NCBI RefSeq assembly: GCF_000484535.1
Contig: NC_022600.1
Coordinates: forward strand, 4,146,234-4,210,233
From: Gloeobacter kilaueensis JS1
Lineage (GTDB): Bacteria > Cyanobacteriota > Cyanobacteriia > Gloeobacterales > Gloeobacteraceae
Direction: 5' to 3'
DNA: 64,000 bases
The position numbers and the translations under genes are program-made. The notes beneath the pieces are model-generated. The model had not been told where the DNA came from and did no database searches. It worked only from the letters and a program-made list of their open reading frames with translations. Positions within the stretch are counted from its first letter, which is position 1. Every line of letters begins with the position of its first letter. Of this stretch, positions 38,299 through 47,441 are shown one piece after another.

Positions 38299-38703
38299 AT
38301 GCGAAAGCGCGTCATTTTGACCTTTCCGCCCGCCGTCGTCCATATGCCGGTCACCTATCGGCTTGCCAAGGACTACAACATCGCAAGCAACATCCTGCGC
38401 GCCCACGTCGCCCCCGACGAGGTGGGCAAACTGGCAGTCGAACTCTCGGGCGACATCGATCAGATCGAAGCAGCGGTCCACTGGATGCGCGATCAGGGCA
38501 TCGATGTTTCGCTGATGGGGGGCGAGATCGTCATCGACGAGGCGCTGTGCGTCCACTGTGGCCTGTGTACCGGCGTTTGCCCGACCGCAGCCCTCACCCT
38601 CCAGAGCGAGACTTTTTTGCTGCAGTTTCGCCGTTCGCGCTGCATCGTCTGCGAGCAGTGCATCCCGGTCTGCCCGACGGCGGCGATCTCCACCAACCTC
38701 TAA
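38299..38703 (+). CDS. NIL-domain ferredoxin (2x4Fe-4S)
   Basis: The 134-aa protein has an N-terminal NIL domain (residues 1-75, as in methionine-transporter ATPases) fused to two 4Fe-4S motifs: CVHCGLCTGVCP and CIVCEQCIPVCP. NIL-ferredoxins occur in cyanobacteria and anaerobes; they are linked by family context to sulfur or methionine metabolism, but the electron partner is unknown. Only 33 bases separate it from the divergent nagA start. The next gene, a glycosyltransferase, follows 15 bases after its stop. Confidence 0.9.
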   Translation: MRKRVILTFPPAVVHMPVTYRLAKDYNIASNILRAHVAPDEVGKLAVELSGDIDQIEAAVHWMRDQGIDVSLMGGEIVIDEALCVHCGLCTGVCPTAALTLQSETFLLQFRRSRCIVCEQCIPVCPTAAISTNL

Positions 38704-38718
38704 CGGCCCGGCAGCGCG

Positions 38719-39873
38719 GTGAAAATTCTCCAGATAATCCACTCCGCCCATCCCGCCGGGGGTGGCCCGATCGAGGTGATCCGCCAGCTGGGCAGCGCTC
38801 TTGTCGAGCGCGGTCATTCTGTCGAGGTGCTCTGCCTGGACGCGCCCACAGCTCCCTGGCTCAAGGATTTTCCGCTTTCTGTTAACGCCCTCGGTCCCGG
38901 CCACACCGGCTACGGTTACACGCCGCGCCTCGTGCCCTGGCTACGCGCCCACCGCCACCGCTACGACCACGTGCTCGTCAATGGCCTCTGGCAGTTTACG
39001 AGCCTCGGCACCTGGCTCGCTCTGCGCGGCACGTCCACCCCCTACAGCCTGTTCGTCCACGGGATGCTCGACCCGTACTTCAACCGCGCCTACCCGCTCA
39101 AGCGCCTCAAAAAGCAGCTCTACTGGCCCTGGGGCGAGTACAGGGTCCTGCGCGATGCCCAGGCGGTGCTCTTTACCTGCAAGCAGGAAGAAGACCTCGC
39201 TGCCGAATCGTTCTGGCCCTACCGCTGCCAGACGGCGATCGTTTCTCTGGGCATTCGGGCCGAAGCCGCCGGTCCTGCCCTTTTTTATCGCCACTTTCCC
39301 CACCTGCAGGGCGGGCGGCTGGTGCTTTTTCTGGGCCGCCTCCATCCTAAAAAAGGCTGCGACCTGCTCATCGAAGCCTTTGCCCGCGTCGCCAAAACCG
39401 ACGAGGCTTTGCAGCTGGTGATCGCTGGACCGGACCCGCTGGGCTGGCAGGATAGTCTCCGGCAGCTCGCTGTGCGCCTGGAGATCGCCTCCCGCGTCCA
39501 CTGGTGCGGTCCACTCGCCGGACCCCTCAAGTGGGCGGCTCTGGCCGCCGCTGAGATCTTTGTTCTCCCTTCGCACCAGGAAAATTTTGGCCTCAGCATC
39601 GTCGAAGCCCTCGCCTCTGGCCTGCCGGTCCTGATCACCGATAAGGTGAATATCTGGCAGGAGGTAAAAGAAGACGGAGCGGCCCTGGTAGCCGCCGACA
39701 CGCTCGCGGGGGCCACACAACTGCTCGAAGGCTGGCTTGGCCTCTCCCTCGAACAACGGGAGCAGATGCGTTCGCGGGCCAGAGAATGCTTTGCCCGGCG
39801 CTTTACGATCGCGCAATCCGTCGCTGCGCTGCTCGACGCCCTCGCCCCCAGTCCCCGTCTCCCACGGCTATAG
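38719..39873 (+). CDS. GT4-family glycosyltransferase
   Basis: This GT-B fold transferase has 384 aa from GTG 38719 (KILQIIHSAHPAGGGPIEV). The donor-binding half has VLFLGRLHPKKGCDLLIEAFA and the E-x7-E motif in LPSHQENFGLSIVEALASGLPVLI. It fits retaining GT4 enzymes acting in glycolipid or polysaccharide synthesis, like WcaL or related enzymes in capsule clusters. No other glycan genes are adjacent; the main polysaccharide operon begins 6.7 kb downstream. Confidence 0.88.
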   Translation: MKILQIIHSAHPAGGGPIEVIRQLGSALVERGHSVEVLCLDAPTAPWLKDFPLSVNALGPGHTGYGYTPRLVPWLRAHRHRYDHVLVNGLWQFTSLGTWLALRGTSTPYSLFVHGMLDPYFNRAYPLKRLKKQLYWPWGEYRVLRDAQAVLFTCKQEEDLAAESFWPYRCQTAIVSLGIRAEAAGPALFYRHFPHLQGGRLVLFLGRLHPKKGCDLLIEAFARVAKTDEALQLVIAGPDPLGWQDSLRQLAVRLEIASRVHWCGPLAGPLKWAALAAAEIFVLPSHQENFGLSIVEALASGLPVLITDKVNIWQEVKEDGAALVAADTLAGATQLLEGWLGLSLEQREQMRSRARECFARRFTIAQSVAALLDALAPSPRLPRL

Positions 39874-39949
39874 GTTGGACAGGCTACCCTGATACCTGGC
39901 TCGACAGACTCCTATCCCATCTCTTAATCTGCTGCGAGGAGCAAGAACG

Positions 39950-40939
39950 ATGTTGGTGCAGGCAATCGAACAGTTCGGCGGTCCGGAACAATTCAAGCTG
40001 CAGCAATGGCCAAAGCCAGAACCAGGGCCGGGTTCTGTCCTGGTGCGCGTCCGGGCCACAAGCGTCAACCCCGCCGACTACAAGATCCGCCGCTACGGGC
40101 CGCCCTTTGCCCCAGCCCTACCGGCTGTGCTGGGCATGGACGTAGCCGGAGTGATCGAAGCGGTCGGTTCAGGGGTGAGCGCTTTCAAGCCGGGCGATGA
40201 AGTGTACGGCTGTGCCGGTGGCGTCAAAGGACTGGGCGGCACCCTTGCCCAGTACCTGCTCACCGATCCGGCGCTGCTCGCCCTCAAACCTGAATCTCTG
40301 GGCTTTCAAGAGGCAGCGGCGCTGCCTCTGGTGACGATCACCGCCTGGGAAGCCCTCTTCGATCGCGCCCAGATCGCACCGGGACAGAATGTGCTCATTC
40401 ACGCCGGTACCGGCGGTGTCGGGCACATCGGCGTGCAACTGGCCCGCTGGAGGGGCGCAAAAGTCTTTACCACGATCTCCTCCCTCGCAAAAGCGGAGAT
40501 CGCGAGGAGCCTCGGAGCCGATGTCGCGATCAACTACCGCGAGCAGAGCGTCGAGGAGTACGTCGCCCAGCACACCGGTGGCCGGGGCTTCGATGTTGTC
40601 TTTGACACCATCGGCGGCGACAACCTCGATCGCTCGTTTGCGGCGGCCCGCCTCAACGGCACAGTCGTCTCGATCTCGACCAACCGCAGCCACGATCTAA
40701 GTCCCATGCACGCCAAAGGGCTCACCCTCCACGCCGTCTTTATGCTCATCCAGATGATCCACAACCTCAACCGGCAGCACCACGGCGAGATTCTCACCCA
40801 GGTAGCCGCCCTGGTGGACGCGGGCAAATTGCGGCCCCTCATCGACGCTCAGCGCTTCTCACTCGCTGAGATCGCTCTCGCCCACAGTTATCTTGAAAGC
40901 GGCAGGGCGACGGGCAAGGTCGTCGTCGCTGTTCCTTGA
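39950..40939 (+). CDS. Zinc-independent quinone oxidoreductase (MDR family)
   Basis: This is an NADPH-dependent MDR-superfamily protein of 329 aa. It has the GroES-like N-terminal domain (NPADYKIRRYGPP, LGMDVAGVIEAVG) and the Rossmann cofactor site VLIHAGTGGVGHIGVQLAR. No Cys or His zinc ligands of alcohol dehydrogenases are present, which favours quinone or enone reduction. It precedes the flavoprotein gene by 54 bases on the same strand. Confidence 0.9.
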   Translation: MLVQAIEQFGGPEQFKLQQWPKPEPGPGSVLVRVRATSVNPADYKIRRYGPPFAPALPAVLGMDVAGVIEAVGSGVSAFKPGDEVYGCAGGVKGLGGTLAQYLLTDPALLALKPESLGFQEAAALPLVTITAWEALFDRAQIAPGQNVLIHAGTGGVGHIGVQLARWRGAKVFTTISSLAKAEIARSLGADVAINYREQSVEEYVAQHTGGRGFDVVFDTIGGDNLDRSFAAARLNGTVVSISTNRSHDLSPMHAKGLTLHAVFMLIQMIHNLNRQHHGEILTQVAALVDAGKLRPLIDAQRFSLAEIALAHSYLESGRATGKVVVAVP

Positions 40940-40993
40940 AACTTTGATCGCACGGCTGAACGCTGTGGATGACGCCATCGAAAGACCCGTCCT

Positions 40994-42160
40994 ATGAAAA
41001 GACGCAGGCTGCTGGGGGCAGCAACTTTGATCGCAGCGACGAACAACCGGGCCGCTGCCCAGTCCACCCGATCCCGCCCGCTCGCGAGAGTCCAGGTCTC
41101 CTTCGAGCGGATCGTCCGCACCGTCGTCGGCCTCAGGCCCTACCGCCCGACCGGCTTTGTCCTCCGCTCAGAGGTCTACGGCGACAAGGTGATCGTTCAT
41201 AACTACGGCCACGGCGGCGGCGGGGTCTCTCTAAGTTGGGGAACAGCCCAACTGGCAACCGATCTGGCAGCAGCTACCGGCAGGGACCGCTACGCCGTCC
41301 TGGGTTGCGGCGCAGTCGGCCTTGCCACCGCCCGCCTGCTACAGGACCGGGGCTTTGCCGTCACGATCTACGCTGCCGAGTTGCCTCCCCAGACAACCTC
41401 CAACATCGCCGGAGCCCAGTGGTCGCCCGTCAGCGTCTTCGAGCCTGAAAAGATTTCCCCAGCTTTCAGTGAGCAGTTTGTTCTCGCTTCCCAGCTGAGC
41501 TACCGCTACTTTCAAAATCTAGTGGGCGATCACTACGGCGTGCGCTGGATCGAGAACTATTACCTGGGCGAGCAGCCGGATCGGAGCTTTATCGACTACG
41601 TGCGCCGCGAGGGGATTGTCTCCCTCTATCCCGATATTGTCTCGCTACAGCCGGGAGACCATGCTTTTGCCGCCCGCTACGTCACCCGCTTTATGACGAT
41701 GCTCATCGAGCCGCCCGTCTACCTCAACGCCGTGCTGCGCGACTTTCTGTTGCGCGGTGGGACAGTGCGGGTGCAGCGATTCGCCGACCGCAAGCAGATA
41801 CTTGCCCTGGAGGAAGCGACGATCGTCAACTGTACCGGCCTCGGGGCTAAGTCCCTCTTTGTAGACGACGAATTGATACCGATCAAAGGCCAGCTCTCGG
41901 TGCTGCTGCCCCAACCGGAGATCGACTACCTGACCCTCGCACCGGATGCACTCTACATGTTTCCGCGCCGCGACGGCATCCTGCTGGGCGGCACCTTCGA
42001 GCGCGGCGTCGGTTCGCCCGAGGTGAACGAGCCGGCCCGCACCCGGATCGTGGGTGCCCATGCCCAAATCTTTGCCCAGATGCATGAAAGATTGCCAGAT
42101 TGCCGTGCAGGGCTGTTTCAGCCTAAAGGTGCGGCACACCCGGAATCTGGACGCCTTTGA
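40994..42160 (+). CDS. Circularly permuted D-amino-acid-oxidase-like flavoprotein
   Basis: The 388-aa protein looks like D-amino acid oxidase, but its parts are reordered. The segment normally at the C-terminus (RPYRPTGFVL, then VHNYGHGGGGVSLSWG) is at residues 45-85, ahead of the FAD Rossmann motif VLGCGAVGLATARLLQ near residue 95. The middle, IVNCTGLGAKSL and GILLGGTFERG, follows in normal order. The N-terminus MKRRRLLGAATLIAA resembles a twin-arginine or signal sequence, so it may be exported with FAD. Substrate unknown; D-amino acid turnover in the envelope is one possibility. Confidence 0.8.
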   Translation: MKRRRLLGAATLIAATNNRAAAQSTRSRPLARVQVSFERIVRTVVGLRPYRPTGFVLRSEVYGDKVIVHNYGHGGGGVSLSWGTAQLATDLAAATGRDRYAVLGCGAVGLATARLLQDRGFAVTIYAAELPPQTTSNIAGAQWSPVSVFEPEKISPAFSEQFVLASQLSYRYFQNLVGDHYGVRWIENYYLGEQPDRSFIDYVRREGIVSLYPDIVSLQPGDHAFAARYVTRFMTMLIEPPVYLNAVLRDFLLRGGTVRVQRFADRKQILALEEATIVNCTGLGAKSLFVDDELIPIKGQLSVLLPQPEIDYLTLAPDALYMFPRRDGILLGGTFERGVGSPEVNEPARTRIVGAHAQIFAQMHERLPDCRAGLFQPKGAAHPESGRL

Positions 42161-42257
42161 GAATCTGGCAGCCCTTGCCGCAGCGCTTGGCGCAGACATA
42201 GCCTGCCTCTATGCTTGACTGGTGCAAAGACGATAGGTGTTTGGCCCGGCGGTCCAC
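42123..42257 (-). CDS. Possible 44-aa Cys-rich protein
   Basis: A GTG-started frame with AAGGGA five bases upstream encodes 44 residues ending in GYVCAKRCGKGCQILKGVQIPG. Three Cys fall within nine residues. It overlaps the last 38 bases of the flavoprotein gene on the other strand and lies downstream of the YedK gene. It could be a small metal-binding or peptide product, or chance. Confidence 0.3.
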   Translation of the reverse strand: MDRRAKHLSSLHQSSIEAGYVCAKRCGKGCQILKGVQIPGVPHL

Positions 42258-42307
42258 AAAATCCCTTGCAAGCGAAATTGCCCTGCTGCCGGCGGGCTGC
42301 CCTCTCA

Positions 42308-42973
42308 TCAGGCGCGCTGCAGACACAGCGGACCGTCGTTGGCGGGATTGTTGACAGCGGTACTCACCGGGTATATCTCTATTTGCCCTGCAGAATACGG
42401 CACCAGCAAAGGTAGCAACACCTGGGGCTTCTGAACGCTCGTATCCAGCCATAGCTCGTAGCTTTGCGATTCTAAAATCACAGGCATCCGGTCGTGGATC
42501 GCTTTTGTCTGCTGGTTGGCAGCCGTGGTCAAGATCGTGCAGGTCTCCAGTTCGCTGCCTCCCGGCTCCTGCCAGTGTTCCCACAACCCGGCAAAGGCAA
42601 AGGGTCTGTCGCCATGAGGGTGAATATAAAAAGGCTGCTTTTTATTGCCTGTCCGTTGCCACTCGTAAAAGCCGCTGGCCGGGATCAAGCAGCGACGATA
42701 CTTGAAGGCAGAGCGAAAGGCAGGCTTTTCGGCAATCGTTTCGGCCCTGGCGTTGATGAGCCGATTGCCGATCGTCGGATCTTTGGCCCAGGCAGGAATA
42801 AGACCCCACCGCAGAAACACAGCCCGGCGCTCACCGGAGGCATCGCTGCGGATCGCCACTACCGGCTGCGTTGGAGCGATATTGTAGCGAGCTGCAACCG
42901 GCGGCAACTCGCTGAGGGCAAACGCCTCGGCAAGCTCCTCGGCAGAAGAATAAAGCGCAAAACGACCGCACAT
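42308..42973 (-). CDS. SOS-associated peptidase/HMCES-type abasic-site crosslinker (YedK)
   Basis: This protein crosslinks to abasic sites in single-stranded DNA. The product is 221 aa. Cys2 (MCGRFALYSS) is the crosslinking residue; NIAPTQ, NARAET, IPASGFYEWQ (Glu) and IHDRMPVIL (His) complete the active site. The C-terminal region after residue 180 is typical. It stands alone on the minus strand, divergent from fabF only in distance, 79 bases downstream of its stop. Confidence 0.93.
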   Translation of the reverse strand: MCGRFALYSSAEELAEAFALSELPPVAARYNIAPTQPVVAIRSDASGERRAVFLRWGLIPAWAKDPTIGNRLINARAETIAEKPAFRSAFKYRRCLIPASGFYEWQRTGNKKQPFYIHPHGDRPFAFAGLWEHWQEPGGSELETCTILTTAANQQTKAIHDRMPVILESQSYELWLDTSVQKPQVLLPLLVPYSAGQIEIYPVSTAVNNPANDGPLCLQRA

Positions 42974-43052
42974 GGCTCTATTTTATCAGTTCGTGGACTG
43001 CTGTCCACCGCCACTACTGGCTTGAGCGGTGTGCAAAGACAATCTGCCCGAC

Positions 43053-44300
43053 TTAAGGGCGGAACTTGCGCAGGACGAGGGTGACGTTGTGGCCGCCGAA
43101 GCCGAAGGAATTGGAAAGTGCCACCTCGACCGGCATCGAGCGGGCCTGATTGGGCACGTAGTCGAGGTCGCAGGTCGGATCGGGGTTTTGGAGGTTGATC
43201 GTGGGCGGTGCGGTGTCGTGGTAGATGGCGAGGGCCGTCGCGATCGCCTCGATGCCGCCGGAACCGCCCAGAAGATGGCCGGTCATCGACTTGGTGGAGC
43301 TGATGGCGGTGCGGCGGGCCGCCTCCTCACCCAGGGCGCTCTTGATCGCCTGGGTCTCGGTGGAGTCGTTGAGGGGGGTGCTCGTGCCGTGGGCGTTGAT
43401 GTAGCTCACCTGCTCGGGAAATACACTCGCGTCCTTGAGGGCGAGGCGAATGGCGCGGGCGGCACCCTCGCCTGCCGGAGTCGGCGAAGTCATGTGGTAG
43501 GCGTCGCAGGTCATGCCGTAGCCGACGATCTCTGCGTAGATGCGTGCCCCCCGCGCCAGGGCACACTGGAGTTCTTCGAGCAGGAGAATGCCCGCTCCTT
43601 CGCCAATTACAAAGCCGTCGCGCTCGCTGTCGAAGGGCCGACTTGCGTGAGCCGGATCGTCGTTGCGGGTGGACATGGCGCGGGCGGTGGCAAAACCGGC
43701 CACCACCAGGGGGGTGATCGCCGCTTCGGTGCCGCCGCAGATCATTGCCTGGGCCTCACCGTACTGGATGAGCCGAAAGGCGTCGCCGATCGCGTTTGAG
43801 CCGGAGGCGCAGGCGGTCACGGTGCAGGAGTTGGGTCCTTTGGCCCCCAGTTGGATAGCGGTGAGACCGGCGGCCATGTTTGGAATAAAAAGCGGCACCA
43901 TAAAAGGCGAGACCCGCCCCGGTCCCTGTTCGCGCAGGATGCCATCTTGCAGTTCGAGCCAGTCCATGCCGCCGGTGCCGGTGCCGATGATCACGCCGAC
44001 CTGCTCGCTGTTGAGTTCATCGATCGTAAAGTTGGCGTCGGCAATCGCCTGCTTGCTGGCGGCGATCGCCATCTGCGAGAAGCGCACGGTCCGCTTCACT
44101 TCTTTGGGCGTCAGGTACAGGAGCGGATCGAAATTTTTGACCTCGGCGGCGATCTGAACGCTGTGCCGAGAGGAGTCGAAGAGGCTAATCCGGTCGATGC
44201 CTGAGCGGCCCGTCACCAAACCCTGCCAGTAGTCCGCCGCCGTATTGCCGATGGGCGTCACCGCCCCGACCCCGCTCACCACCACCCGCTTCTTTTCCAT
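43053..44300 (-). CDS. fabF: 3-oxoacyl-[ACP] synthase II
   Basis: FabF elongates acyl chains on ACP. ATG 44300 ([20 protein letters not shown]) has GAGGAGAG upstream and gives 415 aa; the longer frame to 44462 enters the divergent promoter. The Cys-His-His triad is in [21 protein letters not shown] and [13 protein letters not shown]. The C-terminus [10 protein letters not shown] is canonical. acpP and other fab genes are not adjacent. Confidence 0.96.
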   Translation of the reverse strand: MEKKRVVVSGVGAVTPIGNTAADYWQGLVTGRSGIDRISLFDSSRHSVQIAAEVKNFDPLLYLTPKEVKRTVRFSQMAIAASKQAIADANFTIDELNSEQVGVIIGTGTGGMDWLELQDGILREQGPGRVSPFMVPLFIPNMAAGLTAIQLGAKGPNSCTVTACASGSNAIGDAFRLIQYGEAQAMICGGTEAAITPLVVAGFATARAMSTRNDDPAHASRPFDSERDGFVIGEGAGILLLEELQCALARGARIYAEIVGYGMTCDAYHMTSPTPAGEGAARAIRLALKDASVFPEQVSYINAHGTSTPLNDSTETQAIKSALGEEAARRTAISSTKSMTGHLLGGSGGIEAIATALAIYHDTAPPTINLQNPDPTCDLDYVPNQARSMPVEVALSNSFGFGGHNVTLVLRKFRP

Positions 44301-44397
44301 CGGGGTGCTCTCTCCTCGCAAGCTTATCTTTCCAACGATAACAGCCTTCAAAGGAGTAGCCTGGAATCGGAATGTTCGAATAATCGTCCCCAACTCT

Positions 44398-45720
44398 ATG
44401 CCCTCAACTTCCACCCGGCCCAAAACGGCCTGTCTTGTCACCTTCGGCTGCCAGATGAACAAGGCCGATTCGGAGCGGATGGCCGGTGCCCTCTGCCACC
44501 TTGGCTATCGAATTGTCGAAGAAACTGACAGCGCCGATCTGGTACTGTTCAATACCTGCACGATCCGCGACAACGCCGAGCAGAAGGTCTATTCGTATCT
44601 GGGCCAGCAGGTCAGGCGCAAGCGGCGCAATCCTGAGATCACGCTGGTACTGGCCGGTTGTGTCGCCCAGCAGGAGGGCGAGCGGCTGCTGCGGCGGGTG
44701 CCGGAGCTGGATCTGGTGATGGGGCCGCAGCACGTCAACCGCCTCGCGGATCTGCTGGAGCGGGTGGCCGAGGGCGAGCAGGTGGTGGCCACCGAACCCA
44801 TCGAAATCTTTGAGGACATCACCAAGCCCCGCCGCGACAGCGCCGTCACCGCCTGGGTCAACATCATCTACGGCTGCAACGAGGGCTGCACCTACTGCAT
44901 CGTGCCCAGCGTGCGCGGGCGCGAGCAGTCGCGCACCCCGGAGGCAATCTGCCAGGAGATCTGGCAGTTGGGCGAGCAGGGCTACAAGGAAGTGACGCTG
45001 CTCGGCCAGAATATCGACGCCTACGGTCGCGACATCGGTACCAACCTGGCCGCCCTGCTGCGCTCGATCCACAGCGCGCCCGGTATCGAGCGCATCCGCT
45101 TTGCCACCTCCCACCCCCGCTACTTCAGCGACGAGCTGATCGCCACCTGTGCCGAGCTACCAAAAGTCTGCGAGCACTTTCATATTCCGTTTCAGTCGGG
45201 CGACAACGAAGTGCTGCGGCGGATGGCACGCGGCTACACCCACCAGAGCTACCGGGCGATCATCGACAAGATTCGCGAGCAGATGCCCGATGCCGCCATC
45301 AGCGCCGACCTCATCGTCGGTTTTCCCGGCGAGAGCGAGGAGCAGTTTCTGGGCACCCTCGATCTGGTCGAGGCGATCGGCTTCGATGCGCTCAATACCG
45401 CCGCCTACTCGCCCCGCCCCGGCACCGCCGCCGCCCGCTGGTCCGGCCAGCTCGACGACGACACCAAACAGGACCGCCTCCAGCGCGTCAACCGGCTGGT
45501 GGCCGCAGTTGCCCAATCGCGCTCCCAGCGCTACCTGGGGCGCAAAGAACAGGTGCTCATCGAACAGGCCAGCCCCCGCGACCCTGAGCAGGTGGTGGGC
45601 CGCACCCGCACCAACCGCCTGGTCTATTGCAAAGGTGCCATCGACGCATTGCGCGGCCAGCTCGTAGACGTCCGCATCGACGAGGCGCGGGCCTTTTCCC
45701 TCAGCGGCCAACTGGTCTGA
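44398..45720 (+). CDS. miaB: tRNA-2-methylthio-N6-dimethylallyladenosine synthase
   Basis: MiaB is a radical-SAM methylthiotransferase acting on A37 of tRNAs that read UNN codons. ATG 44398 gives 440 aa. It has the N-terminal UPF0004 domain ([15 protein letters not shown], with cluster Cys), the SAM cluster CNEGCTYC, and a C-terminal TRAM domain ending around [13 protein letters not shown]. Its start is 97 bases from the divergent fabF. nadD follows by five bases. Confidence 0.95.
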   Translation: MPSTSTRPKTACLVTFGCQMNKADSERMAGALCHLGYRIVEETDSADLVLFNTCTIRDNAEQKVYSYLGQQVRRKRRNPEITLVLAGCVAQQEGERLLRRVPELDLVMGPQHVNRLADLLERVAEGEQVVATEPIEIFEDITKPRRDSAVTAWVNIIYGCNEGCTYCIVPSVRGREQSRTPEAICQEIWQLGEQGYKEVTLLGQNIDAYGRDIGTNLAALLRSIHSAPGIERIRFATSHPRYFSDELIATCAELPKVCEHFHIPFQSGDNEVLRRMARGYTHQSYRAIIDKIREQMPDAAISADLIVGFPGESEEQFLGTLDLVEAIGFDALNTAAYSPRPGTAAARWSGQLDDDTKQDRLQRVNRLVAAVAQSRSQRYLGRKEQVLIEQASPRDPEQVVGRTRTNRLVYCKGAIDALRGQLVDVRIDEARAFSLSGQLV

Positions 45721-45725
45721 GGCCG

Positions 45726-46337
45726 ATGGGCGGCAAGCTCTGTATCTTCGGCGGCACCTTCAATCCGGTCCACCGGGGGCATCTGGCGATGGCCCGCGCC
45801 GCCTGTAAGCAATTCGACCTCGATCGCCTGCTGTGGGTACCGGCGGGACAGCCGCCCCACAAGCCCCTGCTGGGCAACGCCACGATCGACGACCGCCTGG
45901 AGATGGTCCGCCTCGCTATCGCCTCCGAGGCGGGCATGGAGCTGTCGCCCATCGACGCCCATCGGCCTGGCCCGGCCTACGCGATCGACACTCTGGAACT
46001 ATTGGACCGCGCCTACCCCGAGACCTGCTGGTACTGGCTCCTGGGCGAGGACAGCCTCATAGATCTGCCGGGCTGGCAGCGCGCCTCTGAGCTGATCGGG
46101 CGCTGCCACTGGCTGGTCGCCGCCCGCCAGAACAACTCCCGCCTTGAGGGTCAGCTTGTGGAGTTACGGGAGCGTTACCGGGCGCAATTTTCGCCCCTCG
46201 CCCATTTTTGGTGCGCCATCTCCTCGACCGGGGTGCGCGAGCGGATAGCTCAGGGACTTGCGATCGACGATCTGGTACCGGGAGCGGTCGCCGCCTACAT
46301 CCACCGGCACCACCTCTATACGGCGCACCCCCGTTAG
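45726..46337 (+). CDS. nadD: Nicotinate-nucleotide adenylyltransferase
   Basis: NadD forms nicotinate adenine dinucleotide from NaMN and ATP in NAD synthesis. The 203-aa protein shows FGGTFNPVHRGHLAMA (GGxFxPxHxGH), WVPAGQPPHKP, the RLEMVRLAI helix, YWLLGEDSLIDLPGW and the adenylyl site ISSTGVRERI. It begins five bases after miaB and is probably in the same transcript. The stop is followed by the 239-base regulatory gap before the polysaccharide operon. Confidence 0.94.
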   Translation: MGGKLCIFGGTFNPVHRGHLAMARAACKQFDLDRLLWVPAGQPPHKPLLGNATIDDRLEMVRLAIASEAGMELSPIDAHRPGPAYAIDTLELLDRAYPETCWYWLLGEDSLIDLPGWQRASELIGRCHWLVAARQNNSRLEGQLVELRERYRAQFSPLAHFWCAISSTGVRERIAQGLAIDDLVPGAVAAYIHRHHLYTAHPR

Positions 46338-46576
46338 CGAAGGTAGCGGCGGAGCTGTCGGGTCAACTTCTTCAAGAAGCCTTCATATTGCATAGCAGGA
46401 TTCCGGATAATTTGTGAATGTGGCCAGAGGAGCAAACCGGCTCAGTAAAGGCTGACTAACCACCTGGATATCCGGATGGATAGTGACATAAAAATCAAGC
46501 TCTGTCCGAAAGGCAGTTTTTGATTTGGTTGCCAACGCCGATACTGCCAGTATGTCCTTTATGCAGTAGAGACCTT
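46338..46576 (+). promoter_or_regulatory. Upstream region of the exopolysaccharide operon
   Basis: This 239-base gap has no gene. It holds several symmetric sites: CTTCTT-C-AAGAAG (46367-46379), TCCGGAT twice (46402-46408 and 46471-46477) and ATACTG-C-CAGTAT (46541-46553), the last 24 bases ahead of the operon's first ATG. One or more may bind a regulator. A TTGATT at 46520-46525 is a possible -35 box, but the -10 is weak. Confidence 0.4.
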
Positions 46577-47437
46577 ATGCAGACCCTTTCTCAGCAAGTC
46601 GCAGCTACGCCCAAATTTGCGGTTCTCGGCAAAGTGCTCGTCGAGATGGGCCTGGTCAACGAGTATCAGTTGCACTGCGCCCTCGACTATCAAAAAGAAG
46701 AGGCCGAGCACTTTCAAAAATGGCGGTTGCTCGGTGAAATTTTTGTCGAGTGGGGGCTGATCACCCGCAGCCAGCTCGTGGCGGCGGTCGATCGGCAGTA
46801 CTTGCAAAACGAGAAGTGGTTGTTTCGAGCCCGGACCCACCCCTCGGCGCGCAGCCTGGGCAAGCGCACGATCGATCTGGTAGGAGCGGCGGTCGGCTTG
46901 AGCCTCACCGCCTGTCTGTTACCGGCGATTGCCCTCGCCATCTACCTCGAAGACAGAGGACCGATCTTTTTTGCCCAACCGCGCATGGGCCTGCGCGGAC
47001 GGCAGTTTACAATCTGGAAATTTCGTTCGATGGTGCCGGATGCGGAGGCAAGAAAGCTCACCGTAGCCGGGAGCAGCATCTTTTTTAGCCCAGCCGCCGA
47101 TCCGCGCATCACGGGCGTTGGCCGGGTGCTGCGCAAATTGAACCTCGACGAGTTGCCCCAATTTTGGAACGTGCTTTTAGGCCAGATGAGCCTGGTGGGC
47201 ACGCGACCGCCCACCCTCGACGAGGTCAAGCACTACTCAGAAACGCAGTGGCAGCGATTGCTGGTCAAGCCGGGGATCACCGGTCTATGGCAGGTGAGTG
47301 GCAGCCGCCACGCCCAGAGTTTCGATCAGGTACTGCAGCTTGACAGCGAGTACCAGCAAAGCTGGAGTGTCCGGCGGGATCTGGCGATTGTCTTCAAGAC
47401 GCTCTACTGCGCTCTGTTTCGGCGGGGGAGGCTCTAG
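46577..47437 (+). CDS. Initiating sugar transferase with N-terminal MshEN-like domain
   Basis: The 286-aa protein joins two modules. Residues 16-39 and 51-74 form tandem 24-residue motifs (LGKVLVEMGLV..QLxxALxxQ and LGEIFVEWGLI..QLxxAVxxQ), like the MshEN domain that binds cyclic di-GMP in type IV pilus and secretion ATPases. The usual leading Arg is absent in both, and the linker is longer. Residues 95-286 are a bacterial sugar transferase (polyprenyl-phosphate hexose-1-P transferase): KRTIDLVGA, one membrane anchor, RMGLRGRQFTIWKFRSM, LRKLNLDELPQFWNVL, GTRPPTLDE and KPGITGLWQVSG. It likely primes the polymer. Confidence 0.87.
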   Translation: MQTLSQQVAATPKFAVLGKVLVEMGLVNEYQLHCALDYQKEEAEHFQKWRLLGEIFVEWGLITRSQLVAAVDRQYLQNEKWLFRARTHPSARSLGKRTIDLVGAAVGLSLTACLLPAIALAIYLEDRGPIFFAQPRMGLRGRQFTIWKFRSMVPDAEARKLTVAGSSIFFSPAADPRITGVGRVLRKLNLDELPQFWNVLLGQMSLVGTRPPTLDEVKHYSETQWQRLLVKPGITGLWQVSGSRHAQSFDQVLQLDSEYQQSWSVRRDLAIVFKTLYCALFRRGRL

Positions 47438-47441
47438 GGCG

